NCBI RefSeq assembly: GCF_004011805.1
Contig: NZ_RCHJ01000013.1
Location: 186,001-250,000 of the forward strand
Source: Piscinibacter defluvii
Lineage (GTDB): Bacteria > Pseudomonadota > Gammaproteobacteria > Burkholderiales > Burkholderiaceae_C
Length of the DNA stretch: 64,000 nt
Direction of reading: 5' to 3'
Below the pieces are notes generated by a model. That model saw nothing but the letters and a program-made list of their open reading frames with translations, was not told the DNA's origin and did no database searches. Below are positions 52,823-63,647 of this stretch, piece by piece (within the stretch, counting starts at the first letter, position 1; each line of letters begins with the position of its first letter). A program made the translations under genes and the position numbers.

Positions 52823-53202
52823 GCCGCGCCCCAGCGCTGCCACAGGGCCGCCGCCCAGATGCCGCCGCACAGCAGCAGCGAGAGGAACACCGCGGCGCTG
52901 GCCAGGTCCTTGGCGCGCTTGGACAACTCGTGGAACTCGAAGGACACCCGGTCCACCGTGGCCTCGATGCCCGAATTCAGCAGTTCGACGATCAGCACCA
53001 GCAGCACCGAGCCTGCCAGCAGGGCCACCTCGACCCAGCCGCGGCCGAGCCAGAACGCCAGCGGCAGCAGCACCGCGGCGAGCCAGAACTCCTGGCGGAA
53101 TGCGCTTTCGCCGCGGTAGGCGGTGGTCAGCCCGTCGATCGAGTAGCCGGTAGCGCGCAGGAGTCGATCCAGTCCGGTGCGGCCCTTGTGCGGATTGCTC
53201 AT
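52819..53202 (-). CDS. dgkA: Diacylglycerol kinase (DgkA)
   Basis: Small integral-membrane kinase of 127 residues with three transmembrane helices, phosphorylating diacylglycerol to recycle it into phospholipid synthesis. Family motifs are GYSIDGLTTAYRGESAFRQE at the N-terminus and VELLNSGIEATVDRVSFEFHELSKRAKDLASAAVF, containing the catalytic and metal-binding glutamates. ATG 53202 gives the usual length. It lies 23 bases after the RDD gene on the same strand. Confidence 0.95.
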   Translation of the reverse strand: MSNPHKGRTGLDRLLRATGYSIDGLTTAYRGESAFRQEFWLAAVLLPLAFWLGRGWVEVALLAGSVLLVLIVELLNSGIEATVDRVSFEFHELSKRAKDLASAAVFLSLLLCGGIWAAALWQRWGAA

Positions 53203-53225
53203 CGGGCCGGATTCTGCCTTGCGCC

Positions 53226-53771
53226 TCAGCGGCGCGGCGGCGGTCGCCAGGTGACGAGCCGTGTGCCGCAGGCCAGGTCGTGCCAGAACTGCCGCTCGCG
53301 ATTGGACAGCGCCAGCATGGCGTAGCCGACCACCCCGGCCAGCAGCAGCACCGTCACCTCCAGCCCGCTGCGCAGGCCGGACAGGTAGAGCGCCGCCAGC
53401 GCCGGCGCGAACCAGAGCCAGCACAGCAGGTAGCGGGCGAAGGCGCGTGCCTGGGTGACCGGCGCGCCGTTGCGGTCGACCAGGCGGATGTGCCAGGCCT
53501 TCATCGCCACGGTCTGCCCACCATGGCTCCAGAACCAGACGAAGTAGATCGCCAGCACCAGGAACAGGAAGCCCTGCAGTCCGTGCCGGCCCACGAGCGC
53601 GTGGCGCTGCTGGGTCAGGGTGGAGAACAGCCAGCCCGAGATCATCAGCACGCCGAACAGCAGCACCCCCTCGTAGACGAAGCAGGCCATGCGCCGGCGC
53701 AGGCTCGGCACGCCGGTGCCCAGGTCGACACCGCCGGGGCGCTCCCCGGCCGCTGCTGCCTCGGGGCTCAT
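53226..53771 (-). CDS. RDD family membrane protein
   Basis: A 181-residue protein of the RDD family: SLRRRMACFVYEGVLLFGVLMISGW replaces the usual RxxDD first helix with a related Arg-containing one, then the second helix (GFLFLVLAIYFVWFWSHGGQT) and AMKAWHIRLVDRNGAPV lead to RQFWHDLACGTRLV at the end. Three or more membrane spans; biochemical role unknown, some RDD proteins act as Na+/H+ antiporters. ATG 53771 overlaps the DUF3106 stop. It is part of the sigma/DUF3619/DUF3106 operon. Confidence 0.88.
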   Translation of the reverse strand: MSPEAAAAGERPGGVDLGTGVPSLRRRMACFVYEGVLLFGVLMISGWLFSTLTQQRHALVGRHGLQGFLFLVLAIYFVWFWSHGGQTVAMKAWHIRLVDRNGAPVTQARAFARYLLCWLWFAPALAALYLSGLRSGLEVTVLLLAGVVGYAMLALSNRERQFWHDLACGTRLVTWRPPPRR

Positions 53772-54472
53772 CGGGCGCCGCGTCGTCCGGCGGAGGCGCC
53801 GGCGTCGACCGGGCGCGCCGCCGCGGCCTGCGGGCCGCGCTGCGGCAGCAAGGTCGTCTTGTCGACCAGCCCCGGCGTCGCCGCGATCTTCGGCAGCCCC
53901 GGCTGCTGGTGCGCGGGCGGGGCGGGTCGCTTGGTGATGAGCGAGGTGGTGGCGCCCGGAGCGGCCTGAACGACCGTCGGTGCGACCGGGCGCGGCGGCG
54001 GCGCGTAGGCCGGATTGGGCACGATGTTGGACTTGGTCTGGTTGGCCTCGCGCGCGGTGCTCACCGGCGCCACGGGAGACTTGCCGGCCCCGAGCTGCTT
54101 GCGCTGCTCGGGCGTCAGCGCCTGATAGGCCTGCCACCGGGCTTGGCGCTCCTGCGGCGCGAGCTGGCGGGCTTCCTGGAAGTTCTGCCGGGCCTGGCCG
54201 CGCTCGGCCGGCGACAGCTTGGCCCACTGCGTCATGCGGTTCGACATGCGCTGCTGCTCCTCGGGAGGCAGGGTGTGGAAACGCGAGGCGATCTCGATCC
54301 ACTTCTGCTTGCGCGAGGCGTCGATGGAGGACCAGTCGCGCTCCAGCGGCTTCAGTGCCGAGCGCTGCGTGGCCGACAGTTCCTGCCAGCGCGGGCCCTC
54401 CTCGGCGCACACCGACCCCGCCGCGGACAGCAGCGTCAGTGCGATCATGGCGGCGAAGGCGCGGGCGTGCAT
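53768..54472 (-). CDS. DUF3106 exported protein
   Basis: A 234-residue exported protein: signal peptide RAFAAMIALTLLSAAGSVCA, then a helical DUF3106 domain with repeated WxxLSxxQRxAL-like units (WQELSATQRSALKPLERDW, FHTLPPEEQQRMSNRMTQWA, WQAYQALTPEQRKQLG), and a long Pro/Ala-rich C-terminal tail. The repeats resemble the LTxxQ periplasmic stress proteins (CpxP/Spy) in spacing. Function unknown. It starts 10 bases after DUF3619. Confidence 0.88.
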   Translation of the reverse strand: MHARAFAAMIALTLLSAAGSVCAEEGPRWQELSATQRSALKPLERDWSSIDASRKQKWIEIASRFHTLPPEEQQRMSNRMTQWAKLSPAERGQARQNFQEARQLAPQERQARWQAYQALTPEQRKQLGAGKSPVAPVSTAREANQTKSNIVPNPAYAPPPRPVAPTVVQAAPGATTSLITKRPAPPAHQQPGLPKIAATPGLVDKTTLLPQRGPQAAAARPVDAGASAGRRGAR

Positions 54473-54482
54473 GGCCGGCGCC

Positions 54483-54923
54483 TCACTCGCTCGGTGTCTT
54501 GAGGAACTCGGCGAATCCCGGGTCCGTGTAGGCGGCCGGCGGCAGGTCGTCGATCAGCAGTTCGGCGTCGATGTCGGCCGCCGTGGCGATCTGGGACTGG
54601 GTGTGCAGGTGCTCGATCAGCAGCAAGCCCGCCGCCAACACGGCCAACGGCAGCACCGAGGCCAGCTTGACCCACCACCCGCCGCCGCCCAGCAGGGCCG
54701 CCGACGAGCCGGAACTCACGAGCGCCGGCGCAGCCGCCGGGGCGGCCGCGCGTGCCAAGCGCGCGCGTTCGAGGGCCTTCTCGCGGGCGAAGCGCAGGCG
54801 CTCGGAGAGATCGGCCTCGAGCGCGTCGGCGCCCTCGGACAGGCGCCCGGCGACCCGGAACGCGAGGCGCGCCTGCATCGCCTCGACAACGGCGGCAGAA
54901 ACGGTGCGGTTCGAGTTCTTCAC
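54483..54923 (-). CDS. DUF3619 family protein (candidate anti-sigma partner)
   Basis: A 146-residue protein of the DUF3619 family. A cytoplasmic N-terminal ~75 residues (VEAMQARLAFRVAGRLSEGA, then FAREKALERARLARAA) precede one transmembrane helix (LASVLPLAVLAAGLLLIEH) and a periplasmic acidic tail (DAELLIDDLPPAAYTDPGFAEFLK). This single-pass layout right behind an ECF sigma factor is that of an anti-sigma factor, although no ZAS motif is present. GTG 54923 overlaps the sigma stop (GTGA). Confidence 0.88.
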   Translation of the reverse strand: MKNSNRTVSAAVVEAMQARLAFRVAGRLSEGADALEADLSERLRFAREKALERARLARAAAPAAAPALVSSGSSAALLGGGGWWVKLASVLPLAVLAAGLLLIEHLHTQSQIATAADIDAELLIDDLPPAAYTDPGFAEFLKTPSE

Positions 54924-55486
54924 AGTGCGATTCCCTTTGCCTGCAGCGCCTTCGCGAGCGCATGAACCGCCCGCGAGCAATGTGTCTTGACGCTGCCCTC
55001 CGAACAACCCATCGCGCTGGCGGTCTCGGCGACATCGAGTTCCTCCCAGTAACGCAGCAGGAAGGCCTCCCGTTGACGTGCCGGCAATGCCGCCACCTCC
55101 TGCTCGATGGCTAGCAGGATCTGCGCCCTCGACACCGTGTCCTGAGCGCTCTCCAGGCCCGCCACCGCGTCCAGCGATTCGAGAGTTTCCAGGATGTCGA
55201 AGTCGCCGTCGCCATCCGACGATTCGAAATCGGAGAAGTTCCGCACATAGGCATTGCGCACCTTCTGGCGCCGGAACCAGTCCATCGTGGCGTTGGACAG
55301 GATGCGCTGGAACAGCAGCGGCAGTTCGGCGGCCGGCCGGTCGACGTATTTCTCCGCCAGGCGGATCATCGCGTCCTGCACGATGTCCAGGGCCGCTTCC
55401 TCGTCGCGCACCGCGTACACGACGCGCTTGAAGGCCCGCTTCTCGGCGCTCTTGAGGAAGTCGGAGAGTTCTTTGTCTGAGGCCAA
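54920..55486 (-). CDS. RNA polymerase ECF-type sigma factor
   Basis: Sigma-70 family protein of 188 residues with sigma2 (RAFKRVVYAVRDEEAALDIVQDAMIRLAEKY and FQRILSNATMDWFRRQKVRN) and sigma4 (LPARQREAFLLRYWEELDVAETASAMGCSEGSVKTHCSRAVHAL) but no sigma3, hence ECF group. The TTG at 55486 is taken as start because homology begins with ASDKELSDFLKS; no ATG fits. It heads the operon sigma-DUF3619-DUF3106-RDD-dgkA-LOG. Target promoters are unknown. It diverges from ilvI. Confidence 0.92.
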   Translation of the reverse strand: MASDKELSDFLKSAEKRAFKRVVYAVRDEEAALDIVQDAMIRLAEKYVDRPAAELPLLFQRILSNATMDWFRRQKVRNAYVRNFSDFESSDGDGDFDILETLESLDAVAGLESAQDTVSRAQILLAIEQEVAALPARQREAFLLRYWEELDVAETASAMGCSEGSVKTHCSRAVHALAKALQAKGIAL

Positions 55487-55739
55487 GGGGCGGGCGGCAC
55501 GGGCGCAGGCCCGGAAGGTCGGCCGGGATTATGTCATCGCGTCCCGTGCGCGCCCGGCTTGGCGCGGGCGGTGTGCAAGCACATGTCATAATGCTGCTTT
55601 GCACAACAGCTGGGTCATCAGCTGGACGCCCGACCAAGGGCGCCTTGTTTGTTGATCGCGCAGGCACCACACCCGGCTCACGAGGCTGCGGAGAGGTGCA
55701 CCGATGGTTTTTCGTCAGAGAAATTCACAGAGGTTCGTC

Positions 55740-57518
55740 ATGGACATGTCTGCCGCGGAAGTCAAGCGTGCCGCTTCGGCACAACCGCATCCCTCCTCCC
55801 CCCAAGCCGACCCGAACGGATCGGAAATCCTCGTCCGCTGCCTGCAGGCCGAGAACGTCAAGTACCTCTGGGGCTACCCCGGCGGTGCGGTGCTCTACAT
55901 CTACGACGCGCTGTACAAGCAGGACAGCATCCAGCATGTGCTGGTGCGCCACGAGCAGGCCGCCGTGCACGCCGCCGACGGCTACGCCCGCGCCACCGGC
56001 GAGGTGGGCGTCGCGCTGGTCACCTCGGGCCCGGGCGTCACGAATGCCGTCACCGGCATCGCAACCGCCTACATGGACTCGATCCCGATGGTGATCATCA
56101 CCGGCCAGGTCCCCACCCCGGCGATCGGCCTGGACGCCTTCCAGGAGTGCGACACCGTCGGCATCACGCGCCCGATCGTCAAGCACAACTTCCTGGTCAA
56201 GGACGTGCGCGAGCTGGCGCTGACGCTCAAGAAGGCCTTCCACATCGCCCGCACCGGCCGCCCGGGCCCTGTGGTGGTGGACATCCCGAAGGACGTGTCG
56301 CTCAAGACCGCGCCGTTCCACTATCCGGCCACGGTCGAGATGCGCTCGTACAACCCGGTGCGCAAGGGCCACGGCGGGCAGATCCGCAAGGCGGTGCAGC
56401 TGCTGCTGGGGGCCAAGCGCCCCTACATCTACACCGGCGGCGGCGTGATCCTGGGCAACGCCTCGGCCGAGCTGCGCGAGCTGGTCAACCTGCTCGGCTA
56501 CCCCTGCACCAACACGCTGATGGGCCTGGGCGCCTTCCCGTCCAGCGACCCGAAGTTCCTCGGCATGCTGGGCATGCACGGCACCTACGAAGCGAACATG
56601 ACGATGCAGAACTGCGACGTCCTGCTCGCCGTCGGTGCCCGCTTCGACGACCGCGTGATCGGCAACCCGGCGCACTTTGCCTCGGTGCAGCGCAAGATCG
56701 TGCACATCGACATCGACCCGTCGTCGATCTCCAAGCGCGTCAAGGTCGACATCCCGATCGTCGGCGACGTGAAGGACGTGCTGCAGGAGCTGATCGCCCA
56801 GCTCAAGGAGGCCCAGGCCAAGCCCGACGTGCATTCGCTGTCGGCCTGGTGGGGCCAGATCAACGAGTGGCGCAAGCGCGAGTGCCTGCGCTACAAGAAC
56901 AGCACCGAGGTGATCAAGCCGCAGTACGTGGTCGACAAGCTCTGGGAGCTGACCAAGGATCGCGACACCTACATCACCTCCGACGTCGGCCAGCACCAGA
57001 TGTGGGCGGCCCAGTACTACCGCTTCGACGAGCCGCGCCGCTGGATCAACTCCGGCGGCCTGGGCACGATGGGCGTGGGCCTGCCCTACGCGATGGGCAT
57101 CAAGCTCGCCAAGCCGGACGCGGACGTGTTCTGCATCACCGGCGAGGGCTCTATCCAGATGTGCATCCAGGAACTCTCGACCTGCTCGCAGTACAAGACG
57201 CCGGTCAAGATCATCTCGCTGAACAACCGCTACCTGGGCATGGTGCGGCAATGGCAGGAGCTGGACTACCAGGGCCGCTACTCGCACAGCTACATGGACG
57301 CGCTGCCCGACTTCGTCAAGCTCGCCGAGGCCTACGGCCATGTCGGCCTGCTGATCGAGAAACCGGGCGACGTCGAGCCCGCGCTGCGCGAGGCCATCAA
57401 GCTGAAGGACCGCACGGTGTTCCTCGACGTGCGCACCGACCCGACCGAGAACGTCTGGCCGATGGTCAAGGCGGGCAAGGGCATCACCGAGATGCTGCTG
57501 GGCTCCGAGGACCTGTGA
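55740..57518 (+). CDS. ilvI: Acetolactate synthase large (catalytic) subunit
   Basis: ThDP-dependent enzyme of about 592 residues, joining pyruvate with pyruvate or 2-oxobutyrate in valine, leucine and isoleucine synthesis. Conserved blocks: [20 protein letters not shown] with [19 protein letters not shown] (catalytic Glu), [15 protein letters not shown]-like region, FAD-binding middle, and the ThDP motif [15 protein letters not shown]...NNRYLGMV, where GEG stands for the usual GDG. Two starts are possible: ATG 55704 with GGAGAGG 7 bases upstream, or ATG 55740 with AGAGG upstream; the 55740 start is closer to homologues. The 253-base upstream gap has a CATAAT -10-like hexamer at 55587. Confidence 0.96.
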   Translation: MDMSAAEVKRAASAQPHPSSPQADPNGSEILVRCLQAENVKYLWGYPGGAVLYIYDALYKQDSIQHVLVRHEQAAVHAADGYARATGEVGVALVTSGPGVTNAVTGIATAYMDSIPMVIITGQVPTPAIGLDAFQECDTVGITRPIVKHNFLVKDVRELALTLKKAFHIARTGRPGPVVVDIPKDVSLKTAPFHYPATVEMRSYNPVRKGHGGQIRKAVQLLLGAKRPYIYTGGGVILGNASAELRELVNLLGYPCTNTLMGLGAFPSSDPKFLGMLGMHGTYEANMTMQNCDVLLAVGARFDDRVIGNPAHFASVQRKIVHIDIDPSSISKRVKVDIPIVGDVKDVLQELIAQLKEAQAKPDVHSLSAWWGQINEWRKRECLRYKNSTEVIKPQYVVDKLWELTKDRDTYITSDVGQHQMWAAQYYRFDEPRRWINSGGLGTMGVGLPYAMGIKLAKPDADVFCITGEGSIQMCIQELSTCSQYKTPVKIISLNNRYLGMVRQWQELDYQGRYSHSYMDALPDFVKLAEAYGHVGLLIEKPGDVEPALREAIKLKDRTVFLDVRTDPTENVWPMVKAGKGITEMLLGSEDL

Positions 57519-59219
<1,701 letters not shown>

Positions 59220-59237
59220 GCGGGTATCCTCGCGTCC

Positions 59238-60062
59238 ATGAACGACGCACCGGACCCGGCGCACGACGACGCGGAGCACGCTCCGCGTCCGCGGCGCAAG
59301 GGCATCTACATCCTGCCCAACCTGTTCACGCTGGCCGCGCTGTTCGGCGGCTTCTATGCCATCGTGATGGCGATGAACCAGCGTTTCGAGCAGGCCGCCA
59401 TCGGCGTGTTCTGCGCGATGGTGCTGGACAGCCTGGACGGCCGCGTGGCGCGCATGACGAACACGCAGAGCGCCTTCGGCGAGCAGATGGACAGCCTGTC
59501 CGACATGGTGTCCTTCGGCGCCGCGCCGGCCCTGGTGGTCTACGAGTGGGCGCTCAAGGGCATGGGCAAGCTGGGCTGGATCGCGGCCTTCGTCTACTGC
59601 GCGGCGGCGGCGCTGCGCCTCGCGCGCTTCAACGTCAACGTCGGCGTGGTCGACAAGCGCTACTTCCAGGGCCTGCCGAGCCCGGCGGCGGCGGCGTTGG
59701 TGATGGGCTTCATCTGGCTGATGGACGACAGCGGCTACCGCGGTTTCCGCGAGGGGCCCTGGCTCGGCTGGGTGGCGATGGGCTTCACGCTCTACGCCGG
59801 GCTGACGATGGTCACCAACGTGCCCTTCTACAGCTTCAAGGACGTGCACTTCAAGCGCTCGGTGCCGTTCATCGTCACCGTCGCGATCGTGCTGGCCTTC
59901 GGCCTGATCGCCTACCACCCGCCCACCGTGCTGTTCGGGCTGTTCGTGGTCTACGGCCTGTCGGGCTATGTCGTGTACGGCTACCGCAAGACCAAGGGCA
60001 AGCCGGTCAGCGTGATCGCCACCTCGACCGACGAGCCCGACGAGCAGGGCCTGCACCAATGA
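59238..60062 (+). CDS. pssA: CDP-diacylglycerol-serine O-phosphatidyltransferase
   Basis: Membrane phosphatidylserine synthase of 274 residues that uses CDP-diacylglycerol and serine, feeding phosphatidylethanolamine synthesis. The CDP-alcohol phosphotransferase signature DSLDGRVARMTNTQSAFGEQMDSLSD (DGxxAR-x8-G-x3-D-x3-D) is intact, followed by about seven hydrophobic segments. It is embedded between ilvC (18 bases) and the leuA leader, a conserved but functionally odd position in Burkholderiales. The ATG is at 59238. Confidence 0.95.
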   Translation: MNDAPDPAHDDAEHAPRPRRKGIYILPNLFTLAALFGGFYAIVMAMNQRFEQAAIGVFCAMVLDSLDGRVARMTNTQSAFGEQMDSLSDMVSFGAAPALVVYEWALKGMGKLGWIAAFVYCAAAALRLARFNVNVGVVDKRYFQGLPSPAAAALVMGFIWLMDDSGYRGFREGPWLGWVAMGFTLYAGLTMVTNVPFYSFKDVHFKRSVPFIVTVAIVLAFGLIAYHPPTVLFGLFVVYGLSGYVVYGYRKTKGKPVSVIATSTDEPDEQGLHQ

Positions 60063-60073
60063 CGGGCCTGTGC

Positions 60074-60079
60074 TACATT
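60074..60079 (+). promoter_or_regulatory. Putative -10 of the leuA leader transcript
   Basis: TACATT, with CTGCAC 17 bases upstream as a partial -35 match. It ends only 6 bases before the leader-peptide ATG at 60086, so transcription would start at or next to the AUG, giving a leaderless leader-peptide mRNA. Confidence 0.45.
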
Positions 60080-60085
60080 GCGGCG

Positions 60086-60145
60086 ATGACGTTCGGTCCC
60101 GCGATCACGCTAGCGCTTCTCCTAGGAGTTCCACGGGCTCGCTGA
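60086..60145 (+). CDS. leuL: Leucine-rich leader peptide of the leuA attenuator
   Basis: A 19-residue frame MTFGPAITLALLLGVPRAR. It has a cluster of four Leu codons, CTA-GCG-CTT-CTC-CTA at 60110-60124. CTA and CTT are rare here, where genes use CTG and CTC almost exclusively, so the choice looks selected for sensitivity to Leu-tRNA supply. It precedes a U-tract terminator and leuA, as in known leader-peptide systems. No ribosome binding site is seen, which fits a leaderless mRNA. Confidence 0.8.
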   Translation: MTFGPAITLALLLGVPRAR

Positions 60146-60172
60146 TCGTCCACGTCCATCCGTTTCCGATCC

Positions 60173-60212
60173 GACGGCCCGTATGCAACCCGCAGCGGGC
60201 CGTTTGTCTTTC
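60173..60212 (+). terminator. leuA attenuator terminator
   Basis: ACGGCCCG (60174-60181) pairs with CGGGCCGT (60196-60203), followed by TTGTCTTT. The 5' arm is alternatively complementary over 7 pairs to ACGGGCT at 60133-60139 in the last codons of the leader peptide, a candidate antiterminator; CGATCA (60102-60107) can pair with TGATCG (60143-60148). It lies 51 bases before the leuA ATG. Confidence 0.75.
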
Positions 60213-60262
60213 GTGATCGACGCGCGGGTTGCCCCAAGTTCCCCACCCACGAGGCAACCACG

Positions 60263-61948
60263 ATGTTGAAGCAACCGCAGCAGAAGTACCGGGCGTTCCA
60301 GCCCGTCGCCCTGGCCGACCGCCGCTGGCCCGACGCCGTGCTCGACCGGGCGCCGCTGTGGTGCAGCGTCGACCTGCGCGACGGCAACCAGGCGCTGATC
60401 GAGCCGATGGACGCGCCGCGCAAGCTGCGCCTGTTCCAGATGCTCGTGAAGATCGGCTTCAAGGAGATCGAGGTCGGCTTTCCGTCGGCCTCGCAGACCG
60501 ACTTCGACTTCGTGCGCCAGCTGATCGAGCGCGACTTGGTGCCCGACGACGTCACGATCCAGGTGCTGACGCAGGCGCGCGAGCCGCTGATCCGCCGCAC
60601 CTTCGAGGCGCTGAAGGGGGCCCAGCGCGCCATCGTGCACGTCTACAACGCGACCGCGCCGGCGATGCGCCGCGTCGTGCTCGGGCTGGACGAGGACGGC
60701 ATCGTCGATCTGGCGGTCACGCATGCGCGCCTGATCCGTGACCTGGCGCGCGAGCAGCCCGGTACCGCCTGGACCTTCCAGTACTCGCCCGAGATGTTCT
60801 CGGGCACCGAACTGCCCTTCGCCAAGCGCGTGGTCGACGCGGTGACCTCGGTGTGGGAGGCGTCGCCATCCAACAAGGTGATCGTCAATCTGCCGTCCAC
60901 CGTCGAGCACAGCACGCCGAACGTCTTCGCCGACATGATCGAGTGGATGCACCGGCACATCGAGCGTCGCGACGGCGTGGTGCTGTCGGTGCACCCGCAC
61001 AACGACCGCGGCACCGGCACGGCAGCCGGCGAGTTCGCGCTGATGGCCGGCGCGGACCGCATCGAAGGCTGCCTGTTCGGCAACGGCGAGCGCACCGGCA
61101 ATGTCGACCTGGTGAACATCGCCCTGAACCTGTACACCCAGGGCGTGTCGCCGGGGCTGGACTTCTCCGACATCGACGAGGTGCGCCGCTGCGTCGAGCA
61201 CTGCAACCAGCTGCCGGTGCACCCGCGCCACCCGTATGTCGGCGACCTGGTCTACACCTCGTTCTCCGGCTCGCACCAGGACGCCATCAGGAAGGCCTTC
61301 GCCGCGCGCCGCGACGGTGACGTGTGGGACATCCCCTACCTGCCGATCGACCCCAAGGACCTGGGGCGCAGCTACGACGCGGTGATCCGCGTGAACAGCC
61401 AGTCGGGCAAGGGCGGCATCGCCTACCTGCTCGAGGCCGAGTACGGGCTCGAGCTGCCGCGCCGGCTGCAGATCGAGTTCAGCCAAGTGGTGCAGGCGGT
61501 GACCGACGACACCGGCAAGGAGGTCGACGCGGCGCAGCTGCGTGCCATCTTCGATGCCGAGTACGGGATCGACGAGCCGGGCGTGGCCCATGTGGCGGTG
61601 CGCGAGTGCGGACCCGGGCGCGTGGCCGTGCAGGCGCAGGTGGGCCTCGACGGCGCCTCGCACGCGGTGGCGGGCGAAGGCACCGGCCCGATCGACGCCT
61701 TCGTGGCCGGCCTGTCGGGCTGGTGCCGCGCGCCGATCCGCGTGCTGGATTACCACGAGCACGCGGTGGGCGAGGGCGCCGACGCGCGCGCGGTGGCCTA
61801 CCTCGAGCTGCGCATCGGCGAGCAGACGCTGTTCGGCGTGGGCATCGACCGCAACATCGTCAACGCGTCGTTGCGTGCCGTCGTCTCGGGCCTGCGCCGC
61901 GCGCTCGCCCGGGGGCAGGTGCGCATCGGGCGCGCCGCGACCGTCTAA
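60263..61948 (+). CDS. leuA: 2-isopropylmalate synthase, type 2 (561 aa)
   Basis: Condenses acetyl-CoA with 2-oxoisovalerate, the first leucine-specific step. At 561 residues with the N-terminal extension [19 protein letters not shown] and core [18 protein letters not shown], it belongs to the fungal/actinobacterial-type LeuA2 class. Active-site motifs are [22 protein letters not shown] and [12 protein letters not shown]; a C-terminal LeuA dimer/regulatory domain (from about residue 430) for leucine inhibition is present. It has the Leu-codon attenuator directly upstream and is followed by a second, type 1 synthase 27 bases later. Confidence 0.95.
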   Translation: MLKQPQQKYRAFQPVALADRRWPDAVLDRAPLWCSVDLRDGNQALIEPMDAPRKLRLFQMLVKIGFKEIEVGFPSASQTDFDFVRQLIERDLVPDDVTIQVLTQAREPLIRRTFEALKGAQRAIVHVYNATAPAMRRVVLGLDEDGIVDLAVTHARLIRDLAREQPGTAWTFQYSPEMFSGTELPFAKRVVDAVTSVWEASPSNKVIVNLPSTVEHSTPNVFADMIEWMHRHIERRDGVVLSVHPHNDRGTGTAAGEFALMAGADRIEGCLFGNGERTGNVDLVNIALNLYTQGVSPGLDFSDIDEVRRCVEHCNQLPVHPRHPYVGDLVYTSFSGSHQDAIRKAFAARRDGDVWDIPYLPIDPKDLGRSYDAVIRVNSQSGKGGIAYLLEAEYGLELPRRLQIEFSQVVQAVTDDTGKEVDAAQLRAIFDAEYGIDEPGVAHVAVRECGPGRVAVQAQVGLDGASHAVAGEGTGPIDAFVAGLSGWCRAPIRVLDYHEHAVGEGADARAVAYLELRIGEQTLFGVGIDRNIVNASLRAVVSGLRRALARGQVRIGRAATV

Positions 61949-61975
61949 CATCCGCGCCATTCCGAGGAGACCGCC

Positions 61976-63517
61976 ATGGCCGACAAGCTGATCATCTTCG
62001 ACACCACCCTGCGCGACGGCGAGCAGTCGCCCGGCGCCTCGATGACCAAGGACGAGAAGCTGCGCATCGCGCGCCAGCTCGAGCGCCTGCGCGTGGACGT
62101 GATCGAGGCCGGCTTCGCGGCCTCCAGCAACGGCGACTTCGAGGCCGTGAAGGCGATCGCGGACCACGTGAAGGAGTCCACCGTCTGCTCGCTGGCGCGC
62201 GCCAACGACCGCGACATCGCGCGCGCCGCCGAGGCGCTGAAGGGGGCGGCGCGAGCGCGCATCCACACCTTCATCGCCACCAGCCCGCTGCACATGGAGA
62301 AGAAGCTGCGCATGACACCCGACCAGGTGTTCGAGCAGGCGAAGCTCGCGGTGCGCTTTGCGCGCAACCTGTGCGACGACATCGAGTTCTCGCCCGAGGA
62401 CGGCTACCGCAGCGAGCCGGACTTCCTGTGCCGCGTGCTCGAGGCGGTGATCGCCGAGGGGGCGACGACGATCAACATCCCCGACACGGTCGGCTACGCG
62501 GTGCCCGAGCTGTACGGCAACTTCATCCGCCAGCTGCGCGAGCGGGTGCCGAACTCGGCCAAGGCGGTGTGGTCGGTGCACTGCCACAACGATCTCGGCA
62601 TGGCGGTGGCCAACTCGCTGGCCGGCGTCAAGCTCGGCGGCGCGCGCCAGGTGGAATGCACCATCAACGGCCTCGGCGAGCGGGCCGGCAACTGCTCGCT
62701 CGAGGAAGTGGTGATGGCGGTGCGCACCCGGCGCGACTACTTCGGCCTCGAGCTCGGCATCGACACCACCCAGATCGTGCCGGCCTCGCGGCTGGTGGCG
62801 CAGACCACCGGCTTCGTCGTGCAGCCGAACAAGGCGGTGGTGGGCGCGAACGCCTTCGCGCATGCCTCGGGCATCCACCAGGACGGTGTGCTGAAGGCGC
62901 GCGACACCTACGAGATCATGCGGGCCGAGGACGTCGGCTGGGCCGCCAACAAGATCGTGCTGGGCAAGCTGTCGGGCCGCAACGCGTTCAAGCAGCGGCT
63001 GCAGGAACTCGGCATCGAGCTCGACTCCGAGACCGAGATCAACGCCGCCTTCGCCAAGTTCAAGGAACTGGCCGACCGCAAGAGCGACATCTTCGACGAG
63101 GACATCCTCGCGCTGGTGATGGACGAGTCGGTCACCACCGAGCACGAGCACTACCGGCTGCTTTCGCTCGCGCAGCATTCCGAGACCGGCGAGCGGCCGC
63201 ACGCGAAGGTGGCCTTCGCAGCCGGCGCCAGCGAACTGCATGCCGAGAGCGACGGCAACGGCCCCGTCGATGCGAGCCTGAAGGCGATCGAGTCGAAGCT
63301 GAAGACTGGCGCGGAACTGGTGCTCTATTCGGTCAATGCCATCACGTCGGGCAGCACAGAATCCCAGGGCGAGGTGACGGTCCGGCTGCAGCACGGCGGG
63401 CGGGTCGTCAACGGTGTCGGCGCCGATCCGGACATCGTCGTGGCGTCTGCCAAGGCCTACCTGTCGGCGTTGAACAAGCTGCACAGCAAGACCGAGCGCG
63501 TGGCCGCCCAGGGTTGA
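61976..63517 (+). CDS. leuA: 2-isopropylmalate synthase, type 1 (513 aa)
   Basis: Second isopropylmalate synthase, 513 residues, of the E. coli/LeuA type 1 class: start [20 protein letters not shown], metal-site [34 protein letters not shown] and [18 protein letters not shown]. The C-terminal regulatory domain (HVSxxxGxE-like region near 390-500, [20 protein letters not shown]) is present. GAGGAG precedes the ATG. In most relatives this is the gene that follows pssA, so the type 2 copy looks like the extra one. Both probably lie on the same transcript. Confidence 0.96.
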   Translation: MADKLIIFDTTLRDGEQSPGASMTKDEKLRIARQLERLRVDVIEAGFAASSNGDFEAVKAIADHVKESTVCSLARANDRDIARAAEALKGAARARIHTFIATSPLHMEKKLRMTPDQVFEQAKLAVRFARNLCDDIEFSPEDGYRSEPDFLCRVLEAVIAEGATTINIPDTVGYAVPELYGNFIRQLRERVPNSAKAVWSVHCHNDLGMAVANSLAGVKLGGARQVECTINGLGERAGNCSLEEVVMAVRTRRDYFGLELGIDTTQIVPASRLVAQTTGFVVQPNKAVVGANAFAHASGIHQDGVLKARDTYEIMRAEDVGWAANKIVLGKLSGRNAFKQRLQELGIELDSETEINAAFAKFKELADRKSDIFDEDILALVMDESVTTEHEHYRLLSLAQHSETGERPHAKVAFAAGASELHAESDGNGPVDASLKAIESKLKTGAELVLYSVNAITSGSTESQGEVTVRLQHGGRVVNGVGADPDIVVASAKAYLSALNKLHSKTERVAAQG

Positions 63518-63589
63518 TCCCGAAGGCAATAAGTCACATTCCTGACAGTCCGAGGACCGACTTGAGGAATGGCGCGTAACGTTTTGATC

Positions 63590-63618
63590 TTGCGCGCTTT
63601 TTTCGAGACGCTTACACT
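63590..63618 (+). promoter_or_regulatory. Sigma-70-like promoter of the PBP7-type gene
   Basis: TTGCGC (63590-63595) and TACACT (63613-63618) are separated by 17 bases, 29 bases before the GTG start at 63648. The AT-rich spacer (TTTTTTCGAGACGC) contrasts with the local GC content. Confidence 0.6.
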
Positions 63619-63647
63619 CGCGCCGCATGGGCGTTGAAAGGACTGTC

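Noticed and set aside
55531-55739. Possible leader peptide and attenuator before ilvI (CGCCC-GACCAA-GGGCG hairpin followed by a T-rich run)
   Set aside because: The stem is only 5 bp, the T run is interrupted, and no short frame rich in Val, Leu or Ile codons with a stop is present; the only frame runs on into ilvI.
63518-63589. Terminator after the second leuA
   Set aside because: Only a weak stem (AGTCC/GGAC-type) without a T tract is visible, so I do not call one.
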